Assembly (NCBI GenBank): GCA_013176395.1
Contig: JABMLP010000003.1
Location: 1,240,001-1,304,000, forward strand
Direction: 5' to 3'
DNA: 64,000 nt
Origin: Venturia oleaginea
Taxonomy: Eukaryota; Ascomycota; Dothideomycetes; Venturiales; Venturiaceae
Part shown: piece after piece, positions 33,579 to 44,446 of the stretch
How positions within the stretch are numbered: position 1 is the stretch's first letter
Layout of the letters: every line of letters begins with the position of its first letter
Program-made: the position numbers and the translations under genes
The notes under the pieces: model-generated
What the model was told of the DNA's origin: nothing
Databases searched by the model: none
What the model saw: the letters and a program-made list of their open reading frames with translations, nothing else

Positions 33579-33840
33579 TGATATCCCTATCCGTCGACCG
33601 GGCAATCTGCGTGACATGTGGAACACAATTCGACCTTCCTCTTTCCACTCCTCCAAACGATGTAAAATCTGTGATGTAAATTTCCACTCTACCCTCCCCT
33701 CAGCTTATAAAGTGAATCTATTCATGAAGTTACCAAACTAATCCTCCAGCTCTTTGGATATGGTACGACCCAAGACAATTTGTTCCTCCAACGGGCCAAG
33801 GATGGACGTCTCTTCGAAACTCCGCGAGTGTGGATGGGGA
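33579..33840 (+). pseudogene. Relic of a metallo-beta-lactamase-fold hydrolase N-terminus
   Basis: Reads MISLSVDRAICVTCGTQFDL, PLSTPPND, then CKICD in a frame shifted by one missing base. An intron-like gap (GTAAAT...CTCCAG) follows, then DPRQFVPPTGQGWTSL and a stop. The CxxCGTQF, CxxCDDPRQFVP and GQ.WTSL series resembles the start of fungal MBL-fold proteins. The one-base frameshift before CKICD and loss of the rest of the domain (no HxHxDH seen) mark it as decayed. Confidence 0.45.
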
Positions 33841-34594
33841 TTCAGAATCATAGTTCGTAGGTTGGATACTATTTTACAACTTTCCATCCCGTATCTACTT
33901 CGCAGCTACAATTCTAGCCCAAGAATCTCGGCGCACAAGCCTACATCGCGCATCGCGCCCTCTAACTTGAATTTTTGTAATCCAAATTTGAGACGGGACC
34001 AAAGCACTTGCTACCCGAATTGTAAGGCCATTTACCGCACCATGCAGCCATCTCTTTACCTTCAATCCAGCCATCTTCTAGTCCTTGAATCGTTTTTGCA
34101 TATGCCCAGCAGTCTACCAGAATTGGTACCAGTACATGAGATTGGATGTAGAGAGTCTTACTAGCTGTGCATTGGTAAGAAGCGCCTTGACCTTTACCCC
34201 AGGCCTTATTCAGCAGAACCCTTTATCGGAACGGGCGTCGACGAGGTTTTTAGTTACTGAGGGATTACAACCATTCCTGCCGGTACAGCAGCAGAGGTGC
34301 CATGCACCAGCATAGGTCTACTTTACTTTAATATTTAAGTAGACTAAGGGTAATAGAGAGCTTCATTAGATTTTCGGATAAGGAGGTAAAATCAAGTATT
34401 AAGCTTGGACTTAGCGAAACAATCTGATGACAGAAGGAGACGATGAAGGAGACCACTCCGGCTCAAGCAGAACCTACTTTATTTAATAGACACGGAAGAT
34501 AAGAATTTAGATTAGACCGCCCGTAGTTTGATCCGATGATTACATTCTAGCCCACAGTATTCCCCCAGATACCATAGTAATACCGTCCAGACCA
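33841..34594. other. Gene-poor tract, possible further relic sequence
   Basis: May contain more of the MBL-type relic (a Cys/Asn-containing stretch near 33970-34030), but no frame is convincing. Nothing else was recognised. Confidence 0.3.
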
Positions 34595-34752
34595 TGCCGT
34601 AGATTCCGTGCACAGTTGCAGACGAGGTCAGGGGTTCACAGCCAGGTTTTGTCCTAGAGATCTGGAGGCAGATTAAATCGGCCGAAAACACTAACAGATA
34701 TTGTCGAAGCTGCCCTAGTATCGTTCGCAACTTTGTACGGATTCTACGTTAT
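34595..34752. mobile_element. MITE-like inverted-repeat element, copy 2
   Basis: Left arm TGCCGTAGATTCCGTGCACA (34595 on) and right arm, inverted, AACGTAGAATCCGTACAAAG. The arms match copy 1 at 12689-12837 closely. The element length is about 158 bp against 149 bp for the inner arms of copy 1. It has no coding content; the ORF at 34512-34730 minus is a shadow. Confidence 0.5.
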
Positions 34753-35343
34753 AGAAGGCAAGAGGTTTCTGAAGAAAATTTCAGTACGGTGATGTCGGGC
34801 GAGGAGGTGAGTCCTTCTCTCACAGTAACATCTCCTCCAGTAAAGACACTTGAGGTAAAGGCTGGGCTGGCTGATGAGTTATTGTGTGGTATATGAAATC
34901 GCCACCAACTAACACCCTTAAGTCAGGAATCTACCACATCGCCTGTCCAACAGGGGCAATATCCTACTCCTTCATGTGGTCCTACCCATACATGATCCCT
35001 AAACTCCTCCTCCATCCACGGCATCTGGGACGCAATAAAACCCTAGAAATTTACTAGAACATTCGGAGGTTTCATGGGTCAAGATGTTAGAGGCGATGTC
35101 GATTTGAGAGTACGGATATTGGAAAGTATGAAGATATTTGTGAAAGGGGCGGGACATGTTGACCATACTTTGATGAGTGAGAAATTGTTGGTTTTGGCTA
35201 TACCGGCTTTAGGGTGATGGGGATTTTAGGAAAACGGAAAGGAGGTGGTGGTAATAATACCATGATATTGTTTTGTATAGGAGATAGATGCGAGAAACGA
35301 TACGCCAGAATATGCTGATTCTGTCCCTGAACGCCGCAACACC
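34753..35343 (+). pseudogene. Unidentified coding relic
   Basis: A frame around 35060-35218 reads RTFGGFMGQDVRGDVDLRVR, ILESMKIFVKGAGHVDHTLM and SEKLLVLAIPALG, then TGA. Another frame upstream (about 34923-35060) reads SGIYHIACPTGAISYSFMWS. Both have natural amino-acid composition, but they are separated by stops and a frame change. I do not recognise the family. The remainder of the interval is flank of the dipeptidase gene. Confidence 0.3.
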
Positions 35344-38189
35344 TTATAATCTATTCTGGGAGACTTCGACGAATGAAGATCTCTTGACCTTTCTATCTCC
35401 ACCGATTTCGATGAGAGGTTTTGGGTGTTCTGTTTTCAGCCATTCACCGTTAAATGCGTTGACGAGCCAAGTCGATAGTTCTGAAGATAATGTTAGTGAA
35501 GCGTCGGCACTTGGTTGGGAGTCCAACCTACTATCGTAAACGATCTTGTTGGCGTTGTGAAAGTAGATGCCATGATCTGAGTCAGGAAAGATATGGACAT
35601 CGTAATTCTCGACACCGGCCACATCAAGCTTGTCCAGAAGAGTATATGTGCTTTGAGTGTGCACATTATCGTCGGCTACTCCGTGCATAACCAAGAACCG
35701 CACATTTTTGGCCAGGGAATCGACATCGTGGATGCTAGTATTGTCGTAGCCTTTGGGATTATGTTGGGGAGTATGCATGTATCTCTCGGTGTAGATAGAA
35801 TCTAAAGGCCATCAGTGAGGGCACAGCTGGTGGTAAAAAATAGGAGTTACTCACCATAGAATCTCCAATCAGTAACAGGCGCAACAGCCATCCCATACTT
35901 AAAAGTCCTTCCAGCATCCACCTCAAGCGTCTTCAACGCCATGAACCCACCATAACTCCATCCCCAAATCGCAAGTCGATTCTCATCCACGTACTTCTTC
36001 TGCGCCCACATCTTAGCTGCCTCGATCTGGTCGTAAGATTCCCATTTTCCTATTTCGCCACGAATAATACATCGAGTCTTGCGTCCACGGAATCCGGTTC
36101 CTCGACCGTCAACAGTGACGACGATATATCCCAGCCCGGCCGCGACGTAGGCCTGGAAATCAACATTGAATTTCTTGTCGACGGATTGTGAACCTGGACC
36201 TTGGTACATCCAAAACAGGACAGGATATTTGCGCTTCAGGTTGAAATGGGGAGGTCTCCTTTCCACAACATTGAGCTCAAACCCGTCGATGTTGATAGTC
36301 GAATAAATTAGGATGGGTAGTTCGTGCTCTGAAGCAAACTTCTTTAGGGACGTGTTTTCCTCGATGGAATCTTCGTACTTATCGCCCACGTCTGGCATGC
36401 TGATGACTTTTTGCCAGGGAATATTGGGGCCATTGTAACTCAAAAGTGCATATCCTCCACCACTGGAGAAGTTCACGTCGTAGTAACCTTCATTGTTGGT
36501 ATCTGTGACTGCTTCCATACCTGTTCCGTCAAGCTTGACTCTATACACGTGTCTCTGGATTGAGCTTTCTTTGGTTGATACGAAGTAAACATAGTTGTTC
36601 TTCAAGTCGACTGCAGAAGGTGCATTGACGACCTCCCAATCGCCAGAAGTGAGATAGATTGGCTTGGGGTTGTCCAAGGGAGTGAAGTAGGCCAGATGAT
36701 CATTGCCTTCGTGGATGACGGTGTCGATATATCCAGCGTGAGGACGACCATTTCCAGGATCGCCAGGAATGAATGTGGTATCTTCCGAAACCTCAAACCA
36801 TCCACCATCCAGAGCATTGACATCAACCTCCCTAACAGTCTGACCATTGCGGCGTTCCACATCCATAAGCACAACTTTTAAAAGATCACTCTCGCGGTTT
36901 GTTTCACGCACGATGACCTTGCCGCCTCTGCCAGCCCACACAACTTCAGTGATGAGTCTCTCTTCGTCGGAGAAATCTCCATCGATGTTGACAGAAAAGA
37001 CTTCGCCCTTCTTCACATCAAAGAACTGCAAGTTGACAAACGGATTTGGCGCGCCAGCTTTAGGGTACTTTATATCCCGGACCTCAGGATAGTTTTCCTC
37101 TCCTGGTTTGGGTTTGACGCCACTTGGCCTCGATAGATAGTACTGAATTGGGAAAGTTGGAACTCGAGTTTCGTTGGTTCGAAGGAATGCAATGTACTGG
37201 CCGTCTTCCGACCACCAAGTAGCACTATTTCCTGAGAATACCTCTTCCTCGTACACCCAATCCGGGACGCCGTAGAAGAGCTCTGGACCCCCATCTGTCG
37301 TGATCTGTTTGACTCCTCCTTTCATGGAACGTAAATACATGTTGTTGTCCCTCGTGAACACAACAGCATCTGACTGCGGTGACCAGGATGCCAATTGTAT
37401 CCGTCCTTTCGAATTCAATGGGTCTAATGGTTCCGCCTTTTGAGTATCAACGTCGAATATGTAATATCTTCCAGTGAAAGAGTGTCTCCAATTCGACTGG
37501 CGATCAGCTAGGACGAGGACTTTCTTGAGATCCGGACTCGGCCACGTCTCGCTCGGATAGACAAACTCGCCTTTGACAGTGAATCCTCCTTGAGCCATGA
37601 GTATTCGAGTGCTCGAAGACGAGACGCCACTCTCTTCACGCACGTTCTTCACAACCAAAAAGTCTTTGTTCCTTGGATCTCCGCGCTCTAGTAATAGTCC
37701 ATCCTCGCCCTTAGGTCCAGCAATCCACGAGAGCGAATGTTTCCGCGCTCGCCATTGTCCGCCCAAAACCTGGTCCAAAGTAACCTTCTTCCCCGAGCCC
37801 CTTGATGCCGTCGCAGCCGGATCGTGAGGCTTCGTAGAAGCATGCTTATAAGACCCTTTCGCGACGAACAGGAAAGCCGCCAGACTCCAGCCAGTCAGAC
37901 ACACGAATCCTACTATCCACAATAACCTCTTGTATTTCTTGTCAACTCCTTTATGTGCGTAGTATTTCCCTCCATCTTCAACATCAAACTCCTCTTGCTT
38001 TCCTAATGTGCTCTCGGAAAGCTCGTCGTCCGTGTACTTCTTCGCGGAAACGTCGCCTATCTGCTCGAGGATTGCGCTGGTCGTTGATATGGATTCGAGG
38101 GAGCTTCGAGGTTCTTCTTGCGACTCGCGATCGTTACGCGACTGTGTGAGAGGCTGTGTCTCATCAAAGTTGTATTCCTTCTCTGTCAT
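35344..38189 (-). CDS. dapB: Dipeptidyl aminopeptidase, type II membrane serine peptidase (DPP IV / DAP-B family)
   Basis: Two exons, 38189-35855 and 35801-35344, joined by a 53-nt intron; 930 aa. A cytosolic N-terminus of about 88 residues, a single membrane anchor ([20 protein letters not shown], about residues 89-110), an eight-bladed propeller (for example [31 protein letters not shown] with the conserved Glu pair) and a C-terminal alpha/beta hydrolase domain (S9B). The catalytic serine is in [10 protein letters not shown] (about Ser745), the Asp in HGVADDNVH (about 822) and the His in DSDHGIY (about 855), so the triad is complete. The intron splits the conserved DSIYTERYM. Yeast homologues (Ste13, Dap2) cut X-Pro or X-Ala dipeptides in Golgi or vacuole; the vacuolar form is the likelier assignment. 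Confidence 0.92.
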
Positions 38190-39000
38190 CTTGCCGGTCA
38201 GTAGCTACACATCCACCCGGTGGATTGTCTGCATGTGGCGGAAGAAGGTATATGTGCGATTTCGGGAAATTTAGATTCCTAGGAGAATAGTCATAGAAGG
38301 AACAAAAGATTAACTCGATATGGAGGCGAAAATCAAGTGTTGTAGTAGGTGTTCTTAATCTGGAAGTTCGTACTCTATTTGGATTCGCCGGTACACCTCC
38401 GGACTATTCAAATACCACCCGCTCAGGAAACGTTAGGACAGAAATTATGGAAATACGGATTGCATGTAGAAATTCAAGAAATCTCATTTTTAGTACGTGG
38501 TAAAGACTCATGAGCATGTATCATCATTGTTGTCGGGAGTATGTATATACCGTAGTAGAACAAGGCCTGTATTCAATCAGAAGCAAGTCTTCAGCTAGAA
38601 AGAAAACTTCTGGATCTATCCATGGTATCGAAAATCCTAAAACTTTCAAGATTCTGTCAACAATAGTGGACTTTCGGCATAAAAATTGAACAGTCTATGC
38701 CCTCTGCTAACAAGCCTCATAAGCTCCAGCTAAGAAGACCTGGCCTTTCAGATAACTCTGATCATAAGATAGCCCGACTTTATCTCCTTGTAGTGCACGA
38801 AATCTTCTCCTTCTACACCCATAAAGCCAAAGGGTAGGGCGATTTCTTTCTGAAGGTTGCTCGCAAGTTTGCGTCATCGATCAATTTGGGTATCGTGACT
38901 CCATATCCATCCTTCAGCCTTTCCAGGCCTTAGAGAGGGCCTTTCTTTCCACTAGCCCCTCGGAATTATGTGTATCAACATCGCAGAGACATCATTCTGC
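38190..39000. other. Intergenic, no gene seen
   Basis: Promoter of the dipeptidyl peptidase gene and 3' flank of RPB7. No ORF of note and no clear repeat. Confidence 0.45.
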
Positions 39001-39618
39001 TCACCCTGAAACCTCCGTCACCCCCAGGTAATCCTCCTTGATAGTCCCAATGGCGTAGAGTGATCCCATATCGGTACGCATACCCTTGATTTTAAGCCTA
39101 ATTTGTGTTCCCTTTTCGATAGTTTGGTCGGCACCATCGGTCCATTGCGGCGGTGTAGCATGCCCGTCGTATTTGATATCCGCAGGAATCATCTGCATAA
39201 AGTCAGTCGTCAATCCTAAAGTTGGTAACGACTACTAACACTCTTTGAGACAAAGACTTTGAGAGGCCCAATCTCGCAGAAGAAGCCATTGTCAGCCACT
39301 CCAGTGACCTGCGCATCGACCTGTGACGTTCATCAGTTATGTCCAGCAGTCAGTCCTCTTGCGACATACGACTTCGCCCTTAAATGGCTTCCAGACAATC
39401 GCCCGGTAATGCACCACGAATTCCGCAAAAGAGCTGCCGGGAACGATTTTTCCATCTGAGTATTCATGCGGCTGCATCACGCATACCACGAAGTAGTCTC
39501 CCTGCAATGTGCCCTCAACATCCCCAAGGAGTTGATCATCGAGATATTTGGTAATGTTTGGCCCGAAGAAGGAAGGGTGTAGATTTATGGTTCTCTCCTC
39601 CTCTTTGTAGAAGAACAT
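39001..39618 (-). CDS. RPB7: RNA polymerase II subunit Rpb7
   Basis: Three exons, 39618-39370, 39320-39240 and 39192-39001, give 173 aa, the usual family length. The N-terminal RNP-like domain reads MFFYKEEERTINLHPSFFGP, then LLGDVEGTLQGDYFVVCVM. The C-terminal S1/OB fold covers VVDAQVTGVADNGFFCEIGP, LKVFVSKSMIPADIKYDG and GSLYAIGTIKEDYLG. Rpb7 pairs with Rpb4 as the stalk of Pol II, binding nascent RNA and contributing to initiation and mRNA decay coupling. All key segments are present. It is divergent from MPO1. Confidence 0.95.
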
Positions 39619-40230
39619 GATGTTGGCGCGAAAAGAATAGGTATGGTGAGCGGCGCGCGAAAAGATGCAGACGGTCGGGGAGCGCTATTCTGGGGCGCGC
39701 GGAATGCTTTAGAGAGAGCCGTTCAGACTATGGACATCAGTATGCCGGTCTCTCAAAGTAGTCGATGATTTCCTGGCGAGACCACTGCGTACCTCGTATG
39801 CCGTACTTCTGTTTTATAGCACTGGCACGGTATTGTAGGGGCGGCGCAGAATGGAGAGGCTCCGAAAGTGTTACTAGCTAGTCACTTCAGTCCTAAGCAC
39901 CTTCTCGGTTACGGACCCGGGATCTGGTATCTCTACGTGTTAATGAGTGTGGGGTTGTAAATGCTCCATCCTTTTCGTTGCGAGAATCCAAAGAAAGAGA
40001 GATGGAAAGAAATAGGGTGCCTTAGATGTTAGGCATTATTTCCACGTGAAAGTGTAATGTTCGGCGACAGGCTTCTTCTTACATTACCAAGTGTCAACTG
40101 TTCACCATTTGCAAAGCCCACTTCAAACCGCTCGGGCGAGGTCTCGTCACTTGAGATTTGTGTTTATATGCCATGCCATAGCCATTCCCCAAGACTTCTC
40201 CACTAGACAACAAAAGCCGCAACATCCAGA
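39619..40230. promoter_or_regulatory. Shared intergenic region of divergent RPB7 and MPO1 genes
   Basis: Roughly 610 bp between the start codons. No repeat or TATA box that I would rely on; short ORFs (40094-40360 minus) are shadows of MPO1 exons. Confidence 0.5.
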
Positions 40231-40973
40231 ATGTCGCTACACCTTGAGAAGCAGTTGACCTTCGTACGAAAGATCTCACGATCAGAATTAGCAAGATGCT
40301 AACTTGTTTGCCTAGTATGGTGCCTACCACCATAACCCGGTTTGTCCGCACCCCGACCACGAGCGAATGCAGAATTCTGATTGAGGGCCAACGTTAGGTG
40401 AACATCGGCATACATGTCACTTGTGTCCCAGCAATTCTTCTAAGCGCTCTGCTATTGGTACGGAACACGCTACCTTTTACATCTCAGGCAAATCTAAACC
40501 TCGAACAGGCCTCGAATTCACCCAGTGTACCACTACCGAGTTACCTGTCGATACCGAACCTCCCAGTGAATCTTGGAACCGTCGCGGCATTTGGCTATTC
40601 CACGTTATACGTATTGATGGAGCCAGTGGCAGGGTTATTGCTTTTCCCACTACTGATGGGAAGCACCGCCTACAGCAACCAGCTTCTCGAAACGTATGGA
40701 AATACTGCCAACAAGTGGGCAGGAGCTGTTAACGCTTTCGCCTGGATTGCCCAATTTATTGGACACGGCGCATTTGAAGGACGGGCTCCTGCGTTGCTCG
40801 ACAACCTAGTCCAGGCTATCTTTCTTGCACCGTTCTTTGTGTGGATGGAGATACTATTCTCCTTGGGATACCGACCAGAGCTCAAATCGAGAGTTGACAA
40901 GGCTATCCAGGTGGAGGTTGAGAAATTCAAGAAGGCTAAGGCAGATAAGAAAATGAACGGGAAGTCGTCGTAA
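40231..40973 (+). CDS. MPO1: Mpo1-like 2-hydroxy fatty acid dioxygenase (DUF962/YGL010w family)
   Basis: Three exons, 40231-40263 (33 nt, MSLHLEKQLTF), 40316-40339 (24 nt, YGAYHHNP) and 40398-40973, give 210 aa. The tiny first exons encode the family signature: the F-Y-x-x-Y/H-H-x-P start, followed by VNIGIHVTCVPAILL. Several membrane helices follow (LNTVAAFGYSTLYVLMEP-like, LLLFPLLMGSTAY), with IAQFIGHGAFEGRAPALLDN carrying the conserved His and the downstream E/R; Mpo1 uses Fe2+ bound by such His residues. In yeast it performs an unusual one-carbon shortening of 2-hydroxy fatty acids in phytosphingosine breakdown at the ER. Splicing both small introns is needed to keep the signature. Confidence 0.9.
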
Positions 40974-42136
40974 ATGAGCAAGGGGTTTTATAGTTCGGAA
41001 GTTTACATTGGAGAGATTATGTTGCTGGGCCAATAAGGAGAAGACGAATGGCTTGATGTGCAATTTTAAGCAATCGAGTTAAGCCTACATGGATCGGTGT
41101 TCACATGCGCGTTTGGCATTAACATTGTTTGTTCATATCTGTTTCAGGAACATGACTGAATGAAACGTTGATTGATCGCGCTATCATAAGAGTGCAGATT
41201 GCCAAAAGTGAGAAGGTGATAGGAGAGAACAGGTACCAGGGGGCTTGATGGTGAGCAGAGGTACGCCAAAGAGCCTAGCGAATTGCGGCAGTCCTCCCTC
41301 CTTCATGTCGACTGGACTGCTATGCTTGGCTTTGTGGTAACTAATAGTAATGAGCGAATAGAATCATGATCTCAAATTTTCCGTACTGGTACTACCAATG
41401 CTCATATTCATGGAAAGAGCTATTATGTAAGGCAAAGCAGTCTGCTCAAGACTTACATTACTTCGGGAGCTTTTTCGTACTGCTCAATCGTTGATCTTGC
41501 TCAAACTACCGATCATATACTTAGACCTAGTCAGTTGCACAGCTGGGTAATCCTACTGCTCCAAGAAGGCAGCTTTACGAGAACCAAAACAGTAAACTTG
41601 AAAAGTATACTAAAATTCAATTCCAAGACGGTGATCTCAAGCTTTGCCAGATATTAAAGGCAAAATCTGGTGAACTTAAGTACAACTTACAGATGACAAA
41701 GGGTATCACTTTGGATGCGTCGCATTGTTACACAGATGACATGAAATGCTCAAAGGTAGCATCGAAAGGCCATCAATTCCTTTCACTCGAAATCATAGAG
41801 AAAAGACACTCTTATATATGAAGTGATTCAACTCGAGATCAAAATCGATAGGTTCCTGGCGATTTAGTATTTGATATTGCCAGAAACTTATCAACGTCGA
41901 TCTCGATTTCAAGATATGCTGTCAATCGTAAGTGTGCAATGAGTTGGTGAAGGTGTGCCGTGTGTTTTCGTTAGCCGGAAAGGTTCGGACTGCCACGCCA
42001 AGCCTCGAATGTCGAGCTTCTGCTCTTCGGCTTGAACCTTCAACCACAATTCACCTTCATCCCATCCACCCTCTCTCCACTCCATTTCATCTCCAAGGAA
42101 GCCAATTGGCACTGGGAGTCATATAAACTGAGCACA
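40974..42136. other. Intergenic, contains a hairpin repeat near its right end
   Basis: Flank between MPO1 and ATP1. A stem-loop repeat at 41847-41892 has a related copy downstream of ATP1. Otherwise there is no gene or clear repeat. The last 200 bp are the ATP1 promoter and 5' UTR. Confidence 0.5.
41847..41892. repeat. Imperfect hairpin repeat, left of ATP1
   Basis: GATAGGTTCCTGGC (41847-41860) and GCCAGAAACTTATC (41879-41892) form inverted arms with an 18-nt loop. The right arm and about 30 nt beyond it resemble the element at 45114-45160. Confidence 0.65.
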
Positions 42137-44446
42137 ATGTTCCGAAACGCTGCCCGCCGCTCGCTGGTCGCAGCCGCTGCGAGGACTTCGGTAAGCAAAT
42201 TCTTGCCTCAGCACCTCTCCTGCCATCACCGCGAGGCATTGGCCCTCATCAACTATCGTCGGAGCTTTCGCACACCTTTCACGGATCTTGCTCAATGAAT
42301 TGGATGGAACCGACCGGTTTTGGGTTCGCCAATTGATGAATTTGGGCTGTCGTGGAGCTCTCAAAATCAAGCGATCTCCCGAAGCTAACACATACATAGG
42401 CCCGCACACCTGTCGCCAGACATGCGATAAGAACATACGCATCAGACGCAAAGGCCTCGCCTACTGAGGTCTCCTCCATTCTCGAACAGCGCATCCGAGG
42501 TATGCCACGAAAGCCGGGTCGAGGAATACAACGAAACTGATAATAGCGCAGGTGTTCAGGAGGAGGCAGGTCTCGCTGAGACCGGTCGTGTGCTTTCCGT
42601 TGGGTACGAGATGAATAAAACTGGATAAAGGAAGGAATGTGGACTGATAACGGCATAGTGATGGTATCGCTCGTGTCCATGGTATGAACAACGTGCAGGC
42701 TGAGGAGCTTGTTGAGTAGGTCTAAATTCGATATCAAATTGCGATTGCAAAATTAACTAAAACAACAGATTCGCATCTGGTGTCAAGGGTATGTGCATGA
42801 ACTTGGAGGCCGGTCAAGTCGGTGTTGTGCTTTTCGGTTCCGATCGATTGGTCAAGGAAGGCGAGACTGTAAAGCGTACAGGAGAAATTGTGCGTATAGA
42901 CTTGCATTATCTACCATCACTATTGCTAATGCTCCAGTAGGTCGATGTACCAGTCGGTATTGAACTCCTCGGACGTGTCGTCGATGCTCTCGGAAACCCA
43001 ATCGATGGAAAGGGACCCATCAAGTCCACTGAGAAGCGTCGTGCCCAGCTCAAGGCCCCCGGTATTCTTCCCCGTCATTCCGTCAACCAGCCCGTCCAGA
43101 CTGGTCTCAAGTCTGTCGACGCCATGGTGCCCATTGGTCGTGGTCAGCGTGAGTTGATCATTGGTGATCGTCAAACCGGGAAGACTGCTGTTGCCCTCGA
43201 CACCATTCTCAACCAGAAGCGATGGAACGATGGATCTGACGAGACCAAGAAGCTTTACTGCATCTACGTCGCTGTTGGACAAAAGCGATCCACCGTTGCC
43301 CAGCTCGTCAAGACCTTGGAGGAGAACGACGCCATGAAGTACTCCATTATTGTCGCTGCCACCGCCTCCGAAGCCGCTCCTCTCCAGTACATCGCTCCTT
43401 TCACAGGTACCTCCATGGGTGAATGGTAAGTCACGCTTCATCCTTCTCACTTGACTTCGCTGACGCAAAAATTCAGGTTCAGAGATAATGGTTCGTCCAA
43501 CTCCTTCCTCATGTCTGTATCTCGCTAACCACAGGATTTTTTTTCAGGGAAACATGCTGTTATTAGTAAGTTTTTCACATGCTCCTCATTTTGACTTGAT
43601 GCTAACCAATCCCAAGTTTACGATGACTTGTCTAAGCAGGCCGTCGCTTATCGGTTCGTTCACACGCACCCTCTACCTAGTCCTGTGCTAACAACCTCGA
43701 AGACAGATGTCGCTCTTGTTACGAAGACCTCCAGGGTGAGCACTCCGTACCCTTTGTTATTCCATGTGCTAAACAGCCGCAGACGTGAGGCGTACCCCGG
43801 TGACGTTTTCTACCTCCACTCTCGTCTCCTCGAGCGTGCCGCCAAGATGAGTGACAAGCACGGTGGTGGATCTCTCACTGCCCTACCAATCATCGAGACC
43901 CAGGGTGGTGATGTGTCCGCTTATATCCCAACCAATGTCATTTCCATCACCGACGGACAGATCTTCTTGGAGGCCGAACTCTTCTACAAGGGTATCCGAC
44001 CAGCTATTAACGTCGGTCTTTCCGTGTCTCGTGTCGGTTCCGCTGCCCAGCTGAAGGCTATGAAGCAAGTCGCCGGTTCCCTCAAGCTCTTCTTGGCTCA
44101 ATACCGTGAGGTCGCCGCCTTTGCCCAGTTCGGTTCCGATTTGGATGCCGCCACCAAGCAGACCTTGTCCCGTGGTGAGCGTTTGACCGAGTTGCTCAAG
44201 CAGAAGCAATACTCTCCTATGGCCGTCAACGAGATGGTTCCTCTTATTTACGCTGGTGTTAATGGTCACTTGGACAGTGTCCCAGTCGACAAGATCTTGG
44301 TATGGGAATCTGACTTCTTGGCACACTTGAAGAGCAATGAGTCGGATCTTCTTGCAACCCTCGACCGTGAAGGCGCATTGAGCAAGGATCTGGAGGGCAA
44401 ATTGAAGGAGGTTGTCACAAGCTTCACCAAGAGCTTCGTAGCGTAA
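42137..44446 (+). CDS. ATP1: Mitochondrial F1Fo-ATP synthase subunit alpha
   Basis: Eleven exons: 42137-42190, 42400-42499, 42552-42603, 42659-42715, 42769-42889, 42941-43425, 43477-43490, 43548-43565, 43617-43653, 43703-43735 and 43783-44446. All phases agree and give 544 aa. N-terminal mitochondrial presequence ([18 protein letters not shown], Arg/Ala-rich). The P-loop is [16 protein letters not shown]; the family signature is [17 protein letters not shown], with the conserved Arg near the catalytic site. Alpha subunits bind nucleotide without turnover and form the hexamer with beta in oxidative phosphorylation. Exons 7 (14 nt, WFRDN) and 8 (18 nt, GKHAVII) are exceptionally small and encode invariant residues, so they are not optional. 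Every intron is short except the first (209 nt). Confidence 0.96.
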
